A stretch of DNA of 64,000 nt. It comes from Elysia chlorotica (Eukaryota; Mollusca; Gastropoda; Plakobranchidae). The notes beneath the pieces were generated by a model. It searched no databases. It was not told the DNA's origin and saw nothing but the letters and a program-made list of their open reading frames with translations. Shown one piece after another: positions 48,343 to 60,402 of the stretch. How positions within the stretch are numbered: the first letter of the stretch is position 1; each line of letters opens with the position of its first letter. The position numbers and the translations under genes were made by a program. Location of the stretch: the NCBI GenBank assembly GCA_003991915.1, contig RQTK01000351.1:372001-436000 (forward strand). The letters run 5' to 3'.

Positions 48343-49219
48343 ATGGGATCTCAAACTTATGATTTGGTCATATGTTTGTTCCGAAATGATCTTCGTATTG
48401 ACGACAACGAGGTAAGAAATATTTCAAGGTTAAAAATTAAATAAGGACACTATCATCAAATGTAAATGAACATTATTCACAGTAACATAATATGTTTGTC
48501 TTGTTGCTACTCTAATAACATTGATAAAAACAAGACAAAACGAAAAATTCATTGATTTATGTAACAATTGGGGCCAATCTTGGTTATACCAACTTTAAAT
48601 GTGTCATACTAGCAGTCTATAAAATATGTTTTGGATGCTTAAGGCTATTATGTAAAATAGTATGCTGAGAATTGTGCTTGGTCGGCTTTATTGAAAATTA
48701 TGGATGAGCAGTGTTTGAAACACACTTCAAAAGCCTGTATCCAACATCACAAGGCAAGCCCTGGAGTAGTACCCACAAGGCAAATGCAAGGTTGGCCGAG
48801 CAGACTTGGCGGCGCAGCACTGAGGCAAAAATAAAAGCTAATGGTAACATATGGGCCGAGCTGAAGAGGACCAGCTAAAATCCAGTCGGTTGAGTGGAGT
48901 TGTTGCTGTCTTATGTTCCACAAGGAATTAAGAGGCTTAAACTAACTAACTAGTGGTGAATATAAAAAGGACAAAGGAAAATGATACAGAGGGAACAACT
49001 TCAACCACGAAAAAGAAAAAAAAAGAGGAAAAGAGAGAGAAGGTTTGCTTAAGAATAACATTTAATTAATCTTGACAACACACTGGACTAAACAACAGAA
49101 TTACGGTACTACGACCGCTTGTCTTTATTCAAATTTCGTTTTCAAATTTGCATTGCTTGGGTATGATTGTATAATGATGAAGGCAGTTTGTAATAAAGCT
49201 CACTTTTAGTCTCTCACTT

Positions 49220-49302
<83 letters not shown>

Positions 49303-49786
49303 ACTCACTCTCACTCTCAAACTCTCGAACAGATAGTTGTCATTTGAGATGCACGATTGCACTTGGGTTAGAGTTCAGCTTCCTTTGCAAGATGTCTGTG
49401 GTTTGAGCCACACTCTTTGTTTTTATAATGTGTACAGTGCAGTATTTTTCTCTCTATTTTTTTTTCAGATTCTGGAACTTGCAAACCAAAGTAAACATGT
49501 GTTGCCACTTTATTGCTTTGATCCACGGCATTTCAGCAAAACCAAACTATTTGGATTCCCCCTATCCAATGGGCATCAGTGGAAGTTTTTGGTAGAGTGT
49601 CTAACAGATCTGCGTAAACAGTTTCAAAGTCTCGGCAGGTATATATCAAAAGAATGATTTTGAACAATTTGACCTTAAAAGAGTAGGCCTTATGTATGTG
49701 CACTTTTTTGCAATTGAGGACAAAAGTGTACCATTGTACAATATCAACAACAAAAACATTAACAACAACAACAAGCAACAACAACA

Positions 49787-49881
<95 letters not shown>

Positions 49882-52800
49882 CACGTATACTACTACTGCT
49901 TCTGTTACAATTTCTGCTACTGTTGTTAATGGTGCTACTTCTGCTGGGGGGGCGCGGTGGTCTTGGAGTAGAACATCGGCTTCCGACACAAATGGTTCGG
50001 GTTCGAGCACTGGCAATCGCTCTCCCTCCTGGTTGGGTCAGTGTCAGTATAATGTGACCGGCTGAGACAGGAGTCATGGCATCCCCGCCCTGTCTCGTGT
50101 GTGGCAGCACATAAAATTGTCAGACGTTAGTCTTGGGGCCCGTCCACAATATAGCCTATATAGTGCTGATGTTGGACGTTAAACCAACTCAACTCAACTC
50201 TGTACTACTGCTTCTTTTACTACAATTGTTATTATTTTCTTTGTCATTTTGTTCAATGCTACATAACTTTCAATGTGATAATGCTGATACAAATAATCCG
50301 ACTTCATCAACTGAAATAGAAGATTGTTGCGAACCAGCGACTTACAATTTTCAGTGAATATTTTGATCCTTTAATTCTTCAACTGCCTTTATTTGAATTA
50401 TTTTGTTTTAGCCCCTAATCCACAAGGAACAGTATTTTGTCGTTGAGTTAATGATTAATCCTTTGCTTTTATTATTGCTCTTTAGCTTTATAGCTACGGT
50501 TCTATTAGGACTGCCATACAAACTTAAAACAAATTATGAAGGTTTTTTTTTTTTTTTTACATATTTCCATCCAAATCATTTTCCCTCAATTTCAGTGACT
50601 TGGTTATCCGCCAAGGTAAACCTGAAGAAGTTATTTCCAATCTTCTAAAGACTCTCAATCTTGGGCCAGATGTGGCTGTTATGTTTGATAAAGAGGTTAG
50701 TGCTGGAGAGGATATTAATGCGGTGAATTTTAAAGGAAAGATTTTCTAGATAGGCCTACCTGTTACCATTTTTGTTAACATTTAGTTTGAAGAAAAAAAA
50801 TAAAAGTTTGGTTTTACCAGAGTTAATACATTTTGACCATAAACAGAGACATTGATGCGCATACCAAAAAAGAGGCAACTTTGTAAGGTTGTAATATTTT
50901 AACTGAGAAAAAGAAAAGTAAAGGTCAAATCAAATGTGCAAACTTTCCTAGTTTATCAGATGGCAAGACTCCAATAATATTTTAGAAACCAGTAGTTTGT
51001 GTGACTATATTTTATTTTTTCTTTGCTTAAAGTATAAAGAAAGCTGACAATGATCAATTATTGGATCAAATGATTTGTATCTGATATGAAAACATCCTTT
51101 ATTGTAGCTGCACTCTCAGGAAGCATCTTCATGAGAACCATCTGAAGGTCACATACTTTCTTATCTCATTGCGACCGGGATAAAATAAAATTAAAGAAAT
51201 TAATGGGTTCTACTTGTTTGTATCAAACTAGTGAACATTCAAAGAATGAATTATATTTTTTACTGAATATTAAAGAAGTAATAATTATGTTATTCTTTTT
51301 TTTTTTATCTCAGTTTGGATTCAGTTTAAAGGTAGAGAGGTAGAAAAAGTAATCACAATATGGACTAATAAAGCCTATTTGCATACACAAATCTTTTTAT
51401 GCTGTTCTTCATTCTGCTTTTATTTCTTGTACTTTATAATCAGTAGTGGATTTTAAATCAAACTCATCTCATTAAGCATCTTACTTTTACCAGGTACTGG
51501 GTGAGGATGCAGAAATGGAAAATGCCCTTAAAAAGTCGTGTGAAGTAACTGTAGAAGGAACGTGGGGGAAAATGCTGTACCACATAGATGATCTCCCATT
51601 TGCACCAAAAGAGTAATAATTTTGTTTCACCTAATACTCATTCCTTTTATGTTGTTTTTTTAATCATTAATGAAAGAGAGATAAGCATTTAGTGGTTTAT
51701 TTTTAACCAATATGTCTCCTTGAATCTAGTTTCATACAGTGGATACAAATAAGTTAAAAATTGTGGTCCAGCCTATGATTAGCAATATTTTTCATAATGG
51801 CAGCAAACTCACAACAATGCCATTAAGATGCAATGAATAGATTAATATGCTCCAAACAAGAAACTGCCATTGGATATATTTTGCAACCCATTTAGACTAC
51901 TGTGGTGTTTAAAGGAGTTTTATATGCTTTCCCTCTGGCATTTCACAAAATCTGTCAGGAAGTATATCCTATTTTAAAGTTTTTGGAGATAAGTTTTACC
52001 TGAGACAAGTTTGACAGGGTTTGATATTAGAAATAACAGCAAGCTTATCTTTTCATTCCCTTTTTTGTTGTTGTTAGTTTTCTATTTTTGTTAGTGAAAG
52101 TTTTGATTTATCATAAAATTTAACAAGCATATAACCAGATGTATCTGCAAGTTTCTTCCACTTCTAAAGTTTTGTCAGTTATGATCTGAAAGACAATAAG
52201 AAGCTGTCATTATTGGTTATGTTTCTTTTTATTACAATTTTTGGGGGCCATTCATGAATGATTCATTTCATTTTTTTTGTTCATAACTATTATAGAGTGC
52301 CAGACATCTTTAAAAATTTTGAAAAAGCATTGACTGATACCTGTAAAATCCGTAAGTGCTTTGAGAGGCCAAAGCAGATGAAACCTTTGCCTGAGGGTGT
52401 TGATCCAGGTACATTTCCCAAACCAGAGAGCTTTGGAATACACGGTAATAATTATTCTCACTTTATCAATATTTTTTTTACATAAATCTTTGAGAATTTT
52501 TTTTTCAACTTTAAGCCTCACATCTTCCTACTCATGTACATAATGCGTCATTTTAAGGTATTTTAAAGTAATACAGTAGCTAATCCACTAGTACATATTT
52601 CCTTTTTTTTTTAGCATGCAATAAAAGATGTAGAACTATGTTCTTTTATTATCCAAACCTTTATTACGGTGAAACAATAAAATGAACAGATTTGATCAGG
52701 AGATTCAGTGTTCTGTGTCTCGGGCTAGATCTAGCTGGTTCCAGTCGTGACAGTCTAAACAGTTATTGATGTAAGAGTCACTTGACGTCTCCCATGTCTC

Positions 52801-55800
52801 TACAGTATCTTAGATTATACCACCATACTCTTTTCTGAAATAGTCAGCTAATTTTCTAAGGTCATCACACCTGTCTGAGTCGCCTTTATTACAAGTAATA
52901 AAGCAATTTTTCAAATGTGAACATCGCAAAGAAATAATTTCATTGTCTTTTTTTTCCTTTCAACGTATATTGAGTATTATTTTTCCATGGAGGATATTTT
53001 TTTCATGCACTCTAATATATAAATAGGACAAAACTAACTTGTAAGGTGAAGTATAGTTATGATTCTGTCGTCCTGACGTATTCATAGAATTCAGCTGAGA
53101 TGGAGTGATCAGGCATGCGCAGAAACCACTCTTCACAATGAGGAAGCTTCTCATGATGGTTGTGAAGATCAGGAAGTTGACTGTGTTCATAGCCAAAATC
53201 CGAAAGGAAATGGTAAACATGACAGTTGTGGAGGTTATGACACGTCTTGTCATTATTGTTCAAGATAAAACCCAAATGTTCCATCACATGAAAAGGCGTT
53301 ATGAATGGTTTAGGGGAAATATCGAATCCTAAGGATGTAAGTACTGTATTGCAATGGCATTCTTCATAGTCTGAACCTTGAACATATATAAATCATCGAT
53401 GTAAACACAAACATATCTTAGGAATGGATGTATGCTATGATAGGTTTAGATAATTCAGTAAAATTCTGGGACTATCCCTATACCCCTGAGGCAAGACAAG
53501 GTATTTGTGAAGTTGGTCATTAACCACAAACTTCAGATAGTAAGTCATATCTGCACTGTATTTAAGGCATTTTTTGTAAATCTAGACTGGCCATCTAATA
53601 GCCTCGTCCATCACGTTCAAACATGACTTGAGAGTATACATCTTAAAAAGCACAATCTCGATGTAACGTTTAGAGTCGTTCTATATTTCTTTTCAGATTC
53701 ACTGGAACCTCTTTTTTCTCAGAGAAAAACGTTAACAAAATCACCTGCTTCCCTTTTACATTTTTTTATCACTTCATGCGACTCAAACTCCCTAGTTATT
53801 ATTATCAGAGTCCCCGCCTGCTCCTGTTAAGCTTTAAAGGATGCAGCATTTTGGTTTGTTCTGGAAAAGAGACGAGATTAAGTCTACAGATCTCTATACA
53901 AGAGGGCAAGAAGGGGTCAGTTGTATAGTTTTGCTATTCTTTTAAAAACTTCTTAAGATTACTACCTGCATATGTATAGCTAACCATGCCGTATACCTGT
54001 TTGTCCTGCTATTGTTTTTGTTACTGTGTTTGTTTTCGCTGGCTGCAGCCACCGCGGGGGGAGGTATGTGGTGCACCCTGCGGGCCCCCCAGTGTTTCCC
54101 CCCTACCCTTTTTCGCCTCTGCTGGTGCTAGCCTAAAAAAGGGAAACGATGGGTTTTTCGGTTGTACGGTCGGAACCAGCGAGTGGAATGCGCTAATTTT
54201 AATGTGTTGTTTAATTCCTTGACACGATCCTGGACCAAATGGCAAACCCACAACCCGTTAGCCGCGATGCACAGGGAGGCATAATTATTCCTTTTTCACC
54301 TTGACCGAATGAAAACCAACATTCCGAATATTATAAACCGAAAACAAAACTATCACACAACACAGGCCTTAAATTAAATGAAATAACTTAATGGTTGAAA
54401 TTAATGGAAATATCAAGAAAAGAAGAGAATGAGGTTAAAAACAGAGCTCTGGAGATTAAAGGATTCCTCCACGAGGGTCACACAATTAGTGGTTTCTGCG
54501 CATGCCTGGCGACTCCATCTAAGCTGTATTCTATGGATAGTCAACGACGACAGAATTAAAAAATGTGTGTGTGTCTTTCTTATGTTGAACATAAGCACCA
54601 GAGCAAGATTCTAAATCTCAGCTGGCTTTTGTTGGAGGGGAAATGGTTGCTCTGGACCATTTGCAGAAGTTCCTGTGGGGACATAAGGGAGATAAGGCTA
54701 GCTCAGACATGTTCCGGCACAAGATTGTCTCCCTGGACCAGTTAGAAAATTAAAATAACTTAATGTGTCGTTATGTCCACTGCCGCAGTGCACTCTTCAG
54801 TCTCTGAGAGACTGGGCCTCGCCTCACCCTGATCGCGATCCGTTTCCTTATTGTCCGAGTCCTTATTATTGAAGAGGTCTTCATCTCATTAATTACCAGT
54901 ACTAAATTTAAAAGAGTGTCCAGCTGTGCTTAAATGTTTTTCATAACCTCGTCACTGTGAGCAGGTAAAGGGCAGTCAGTCTGGGGGAGAATGGATTTCT
55001 CACCCCCGCCTTTTCCTGTTGTAGACCCCTGCCTTTGTGATAGGTCGGTGTTTTCTGCTAGATGCACCTTTGTGGTATCTTTTTCACGGGTACCTGAGGT
55101 GCCTATGACTGGTGGGAATATGGAGGGCCTGGAGGTGGGGGAAAGAGTGACCATGAAGGTTTTAAACACCCAGGCTGTGATTGGCCCAGACTCGAAAGAA
55201 TGGGGACACCCTTTTCTTTATTCAGGTCCCAAGTTTTGTTTTAGGACGCCATCTTTGACTAATTTGATTTTATAATGTAAAAAAAGAGAGAAAAACATAA
55301 AATGCACCTCCAACAACACACATAAACTTGAGGTAAAAGAACATGTTAATATGCTCAATGTGAAATTCAGTGAATCACAATATACTGATGGTAAAGCAAT
55401 GATAATAGAGATTAACTGAGTTACTGTTAAGTGAATTATAGAAAAATCCGAGTGAAAACCAACATTCCGAATATTATAAACCGAAAACAAAACTATCACA
55501 CAACACAGGCCTTAAATTAAATGAAATAACTTAATGGTTGATATTAATGGAAATATCAAGAAAAGAAGAGAATTAGGTTAAACACAGAGCTCTGGAGATT
55601 AAAGGGTTCCGCCACGAGGGTCGCACAATTAGTGGTTTCTGCGCATGCCTGGTGACTCCATCTAAGCTGTATTCTATGGATAGTCAACGGTGACAGAATT
55701 TAAAAATGTGTTTGTCTTTCTTATGTTGAACATAAGCACCAGAGCAAGATTCTAAATCTCAGCTGGCTTTTGTTGGAGGGGAAATGGTTGCCCTGGACCA

Positions 55801-58800
55801 TTTGCAGAAGTTCCTGTGGGGACATAAGGGAGATAAGGCTAGCTCAGACATGTCCGGCACAAGATTGTCTCCCTGGTATGTGTGATAATTTCATAATTTA
55901 CATTTTCTTAGATCATTCTTTTTTTTCATTTTAACGTGCATACCCTATTTTTGTTATTTTTTCCAGAAAAATGGGCTTAACAAAGCACATGCAACCTTTC
56001 TTCTTTCATCTTACTAAAATATATTGCATCTAGCAAAATGAGAAATACTTCCTGTCCTATATATGGTGTTATCTTATTTTTAATGGACAAATTTCACCAA
56101 GCTCCTGAACAATATTTTCTGTTCAATTGAAGATATCTATAAATTTCTCCCATACTTTGCAGTATTAATGAATTTAGATCGATTTATTCCTCTAAATCAG
56201 ATATGTAGCCTATGTGGAAAGTGTTACCAATGTAAATTTTTATTCCTTTTATCTTTCAGGGATTGCTCCCCTTATAACCAGTGAGGTGTGAACACTATAA
56301 AATTTGATGGGTTTTTTTTTTGTTTCTCACCAGGTTTGTTCATATTTTCTCTTTATGGAGACCTGAAAACATTACGTAAAATTTTGAACTTTTTATCATC
56401 AGGCTTTCACATGGTTGCTTGTCCCCAAGGAAAGTATTTTGGGCTGTGAAGACTTATGAGAAGGAGCAAAAGACGAATCCATCCACTGAAAAAATGACAC
56501 ATGAATTGATGTGGCGAGACTTTTTTCAATACATGGCAATGAAACATAAAGAGAAACTCTTTGCTCCAGAGGGTAAGAGGTTAAGAGGCTAAGATGTTTC
56601 ACTTCAATTTAAAAGACTAAGATTTTAATATGATATATTTTTTTTAGTATTTCTACTATTTCAGTCTTTGTTTTCATAATTTCCGAAATAAATCTTTTTA
56701 TACTTGTAACTATTTGATCCTTCACCGTGATGGATGTTATTGTTGAGTTCGATATTGATTTGGTATTTTTCAAGTATAAATTTTGTAGTCATCATCATCA
56801 TCATCATCATCGGTATTTTGATTAACGTGCAGGTACTGGGGCAACATCCACATCAGTGGTCCCCCTTCCAGGTAGCTGGCTTGCTGCACGCATGGCTGAT
56901 CTCACACCAGATCTCCAGGTGTTTCTGTCATGAGGGTCAGTTGTTGAGAGTTTCCAGTCTTTCCGATCCCTCTCTGTCACCTGCTTCCATGTCATTCTGG
57001 GTCTCCCTTTTCCACGACTTCCTGTTACTTGCATGTCCAATGCTGTCATGATAGCTCCGCTTGACCGTTCCATGTGTACAGATAACTTGATGAATATACA
57101 TTGGCAGCAAAATTAAATTTTATCAGTAATTGATTGAAAAGTAGTGTTTTACTTCAGTTCAAACTAATTTTGCAAGTGTTATGAGTTTAAATGGTTATTG
57201 CCCTGTCGTTTCTCTGCAGGTGTTGAAGGTTTGGCTTGGTCAAGGGCCATGTCTCTCTAGCATGGAGCATTGCACTCCGTACATGTCAATGGTGATCATA
57301 CCAAATGTAAACCAATCAAGTTTTTCACGAGGTCAATATTTTTAAAATTCTTGAAATTTTATTTATTAAAAATTTTTTTTTCACATACTGTATGATCTAT
57401 GTTTTCGTTCAGCTTATGTGTAGAAAAAAATTTTTTTTTAGACTATTTTAGACGTCTATGTTTATAATTAGCATACACAATATGCCTTAATAATTTTTTC
57501 GTCTAATAACTCTGGTTTTTTTTTTGCAAATATTTTACCCACCAATATTAACACAGGAGAAAAAAAACAACAGTATCATTTCGCGTTCAATTTGCAGGTA
57601 TTAAAGGAGAGCAAGTGACCTGGAAGCATAACATGGATCACTTCAATGCATGGAAAGGTATACTGTTTGTAAGGCTTTAGCATGATAGAAAAGAAACCCA
57701 TTATTCTTTACATTTATTTTCAAAGAAAAATAAATGTTGAAGTGTAGTATTTTTTTTCTTTCCTCATATCTCCTCTCATGTAAATTATTTTTTCCTATTT
57801 TTAATATTTTTTGTCTCCATAGGTTTTTTAATCCATTGGTTTCTAATTAAAATTGGGGTTTACCATAAATAAAGATGCACAATTGCAAAAGTAATGTACT
57901 ATGCAAATCGTCATTCTTTGGATTATGCTTTATACATTGACTCCCTAGTTGGCATCAGCTGAAATTGTTTTAGGTGTTTTGGTGAGCAACAGCTTTTAAT
58001 ACCTTCTATTGAGGTTTTATATTTATTTTAAATGAAAAGCATCTGATTAAAATCTTTTAAAATTCTTTTTAGATGGCAAGACAGGTGTACCATACATAGA
58101 TGCCAACATGAGGGAGTTAGCAGCAACAGGTTTTATGTCCAACAAGGGCCGTGAGGTAATCTAATACAGCATTTTTTTTAAATGTGCAAAAAATCAATAT
58201 CTATTTTCTTGAGAGAAAAAAAAAAGATCATTTCACTTTGCACATCATTTTGGTTTATGTATTCTTTAGTAAATATATGGAATTTGAAGCATAACCATCT
58301 ATACACATGTAACTCAGTGAGTAAAAGTTTACTGTGGACAAAATATATCTTTTCCCAAACAACTCTATTAATTTTATTTTCCTCTCAGAATGTAGCAAGT
58401 TTTCTAACGAAAGACCTTTTGCTGGATTGGCGTCTTGGAGCTGAATGGTTTGAGGCCAATTTGGTAAGTACTTTAAATATATTATGATTTCTGTCATGAT
58501 AAAAATTAGACACATTATGTTTATCAAGTTTTGTTATTACAAATTATAAAACGTTTTATTTAAATTTCATAATGTTAGAAAAAGGATACTAGTAAATGTT
58601 ATAACGCTAGACAAATGGTACTTTTAAATTTGAGAACCTTAGGAACATAGTACATTAAGTTTTGTTTTAACATAGGAACTAAGCTAAAGACAATTTTTTT
58701 TCCATGTTATGAATAACTTAAATTTATACCTGCATCTTCTTAACAGTAATAATTTTAAAATTCTATTATTACAAATTATTAAATGGAACATTTAAATTTC

Positions 58801-59484
58801 ATAACATTAATAAATACTTCTGTCTTTATTGTTGTTTTTTGTGCAGTGCCTCACATGATTGAAATATTCTCTTTTTGTTTTAAACATGATCAGATTGACC
58901 ATGAAGTGTGCAACAATTACGGAAATTGGATGTGTGTTGCTGGTGTTGGTCTTGATCCAGAACTATCTCACAAATATAATGTGGTGAAAGAAGGACTGCT
59001 ACATGATTGCAATGTAAACTTAATTTTTTTTTTTTTTAAATATTTGAAACTCCTGGTGTGCCAGTGTTCTAATTAAAAGACAAAAATGGACTGCCAATAT
59101 TAAGACACAAAGTTCATAAGTGGTGTCATTTATTCATTTAATTAGTTTGAAAATATGCATACAGTTTATTTTCAAACTCTAACTTGAAGCAAATATTGAC
59201 AAGAGTAAAAGCAAACATACTTGAAATCTTTGTCATACGTTTTGCCGTAGCTCTGTCATTTTGTTACAAACAAGAATTAATATTTTTTGCCTGCCTCCCC
59301 CCTTTTTTTTCTATCTTGCCAGGGTGATTATGTAAGGCTGTGGGTGCCAGAACTGGATGGTATCAAATCAAGCAAAGTACACAAAACTTGGTGCTTGGAG
59401 GCGACTGATCTTAAGGCAAGCAAAGTGGAGCTTGGCAAAACATATCCCAAACCAATTGCAACAGCAGCAGAATGGACGGACTAA
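48343..59484 (+). CDS. cry-dash: Cryptochrome DASH (photolyase/cryptochrome flavoprotein)
   Basis: Twelve in-phase exons: 48343-48411, 49469-49638, 50596-50695, 51494-51612, 52296-52444, 55743-55875, 56403-56572, 57598-57657, 58073-58155, 58389-58463, 58894-59013 and 59323-59484, giving 469 residues. CRY-DASH proteins bind FAD and a folate antenna, and many repair cyclobutane dimers in single-stranded DNA. Exon 1 gives the photolyase start LVICLFRNDLRIDDNE. Exons 6 and 7 join as TRLSPW|LSHGCLSPRKVFW, the FAD-pocket motif. Exons 9 to 12 give TGVPYIDANMRELAATGFMS, NVASFLTKDLLLDWRLGAEW, NNYGNW and DYVRLWVPEL, diagnostic for this class. The loop after GGEMVALDHLQKFLW is shorter than the usual YKETRNGL region. 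Exon 6's acceptor is ambiguous among in-phase AGs (55736, 55742, 55748). No long C-terminal extension is present. Confidence 0.93.
48690..48945 (+). mobile_element. LINE 3'-terminal relic in CRY-DASH intron 1
   Basis: The translation gives HKANARLAEQTWRRSTEAKI followed by NIWAELKRTS and then a frameshifted W-R-S-type ending. This resembles the C-terminal tail of non-LTR polyproteins. Sense orientation relative to the host gene. Confidence 0.5.
49221..49302. repeat. (CT)n microsatellite in CRY-DASH intron 1
   Basis: A pure CT run followed by CACT repeats, about 165 bases before exon 2. Confidence 0.95.
49786..49881. repeat. (CTA)n array 5' of SINE copy D
   Basis: CTA triplets in CRY-DASH intron 2, about 65 bases upstream of the SINE head and separated from it by CTA/CTG-like degenerate triplets. 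Confidence 0.95.
49946..50200 (+). mobile_element. tRNA-derived SINE, copy D, in CRY-DASH intron 2
   Basis: ggcgcggtggtcttggagta, B box ggttcgagcac, gtgaccggctgagacaggag, tgtctcgtgtgtggcagcac, and 3' end gttggacgttaaaccaactc with a short CTA-like tail. Confidence 0.9.
53000..53640 (-). mobile_element. DIRS-type retrotransposon reverse transcriptase relic, antisense in CRY-DASH intron 5
   Basis: On the minus strand, LVLPQGYRDSP (about 53480-53500) is followed, after a frameshift, by the catalytic YIDDL at 53390-53404. Then come DYEECHCNTVLTSLGFDISP and HVMEHLGFILNNNDKT. The spacing YIDD-(x)n-LGF-(x)n-EHLGF matches DIRS/Ngaro-type RTs. The element is broken by stops and frameshifts. Confidence 0.65.
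53990..54250 (-). mobile_element. Possible 5' part of the antisense DIRS-like relic
   Basis: This G+C-rich patch is upstream of the RT relic on the same strand. It has a Gly/Pro/Lys-rich minus frame (ETLGGPQGAPHTSPRGGCSQ), plausible as a retroelement protein linker. I cannot assign it to a family on its own. Confidence 0.3.
54310..54736 (+). repeat. Segment duplicated with CRY-DASH exon 6, upstream copy
   Basis: About 425 bases nearly identical to 55453-55875, starting tgaaaaccaacattccgaat. The unit is intron sequence plus exon 6. It contains a 75-base stretch (agtggtttctgcgcatgcct onwards) also present on the opposite strand at 53057-53130. Confidence 0.9.
54602..54735 (+). pseudogene. Broken duplicate of CRY-DASH exon 6
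   Basis: It matches the real exon 55743-55875 almost base for base but has an extra T (gacatgttccgg against gacatgtccgg), which shifts the frame. It also has no donor: the copy ends ccctggaccag where the real exon has ccctg|gtatgtg. It therefore cannot replace exon 6. Confidence 0.85.
54780..55270 (-). mobile_element. Possible retroelement gag-like relic between the exon 6 copies
   Basis: The minus strand has an acidic, charged frame (NNKDSDNKETDRDQGEARPS) and a Ser/Thr/Pro-rich frame at 54930-55169. Composition differs from intron sequence nearby. It is placed here only by context with the DIRS relic. Confidence 0.25.
55453..55875 (+). repeat. Segment duplicated with CRY-DASH exon 6, functional copy
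   Basis: Second copy of the 54310-54736 unit. Its end contains the intact exon 6 (55743-55875) with donor gtatgtg. Confidence 0.9.
56790..57075 (-). mobile_element. LINE 3' end with (ATG)n-type tail, antisense in CRY-DASH intron 7
   Basis: The minus-strand translation gives ALDMQVTGSRGKGRPRMTWK, VTERDRKDWKLSTTDPHDRN and TWRSGV, the C-terminal signature of a non-LTR polyprotein. It ends shortly before an (ATG/CAT)n run at about 56793-56813, which would be the element's 3' tail. Confidence 0.8.
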
Positions 59485-59994
59485 CCAAACAGTTGGGACT
59501 GATTTCAATGAATATTCAATATTGTTAAATTTACTTTTTTTTATTGCCTAAGTATAAAATACCCCTGACATCTCTAAATTTTTGTCACTATATTCATTTG
59601 TAGCTTGGTGTAATTTCTTTGCTTATTAATGTCCATCAGAGCTTATGCCTGATTCACAATTATTTCAATGTTTACGGTTGTTGTACAGACTTTATTAAAT
59701 CTGATTTCTCTTTACTTTATTTTGATACCGACCATTTTCAATACTCTCGCTATTCCAAATATTGAGCCCATGATCTGCTGATAAATCTAAAATAGCAATC
59801 TTTTACGGTGTAAATTTTCAGACCATTTTCTCAATTTTGCAGGAAGTAGATTTTCTGAATTAATGCAATTTCAGCACTTGTGGTTTCTATAGAATTCAAC
59901 TTTGAAAGATATTTCAAAAATCCACTAACAAGTCATTCCTTGGCTGCAAATGTACAGTTCAGATTATATGTCCTTTATTTCTTTTTTTCTATGA

Positions 59995-60205
59995 GAGAGC
60001 TCTGTGCTCCAAGGGTAGAGTGTGTGGCTTGTAACAGGGAAGTTTGGTTCCAATTCACGCTTTGGCTCCTGCGTTTTTTCCTACTGGTTGAGACAGTGTA
60101 ATAATGATGTGATCTACAATGTCCTGGGTGTTCCACTCTGAGGTCCAGTCGCCATTTAGGATGTTCTTTGAGAAGCTAGAACTAAGGAGGTGTTAAAGCT
60201 TACAA
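59995..60205 (+). mobile_element. Diverged tRNA-derived SINE in CRY-DASH 3' flank
   Basis: agctctgtgctccaagggta and agagtgtgtggcttg resemble an A-box arm, followed by B-box-like ggttccaattc, then tcctactggttgagacagtg, a diverged form of the family's ctactggttgggtcggtgtc. It ends ggtgttaaagc. It probably lies in the 3'UTR. Confidence 0.55.
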
Positions 60206-60396
60206 GCAGATACTTTCACTTCACTTTCTATGACCAAAGATCTTTTTATCTTTTTAAAAATGTTTTTGTGTTTAGATGCACATTTTATTACCTTGCTTTT
60301 TCTATAAAATAATGGTAAAACTTTCATGATAACTTCTTGTATTAACTACTCCTGAACAAGGAGTTTGTGTTCAAGATTTATAGAAAGTAGTTTGTA

Positions 60397-60402
60397 AATA
60401 AA
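60397..60402 (+). terminator. Candidate poly(A) signal AATAAA of CRY-DASH
   Basis: AATAAA about 915 bases after the stop, followed by a GT-rich stretch (cagtgttgtc near 60432). Confidence 0.45.

Noticed and set aside
56260..56285. A 26-bp candidate CRY-DASH exon with acceptor and donor-like ends
   Set aside because: It fits the incoming phase, but the following exon would need a different phase. The product lacks the conserved GGE and SPW block, which is supplied exactly by 55743-55875.
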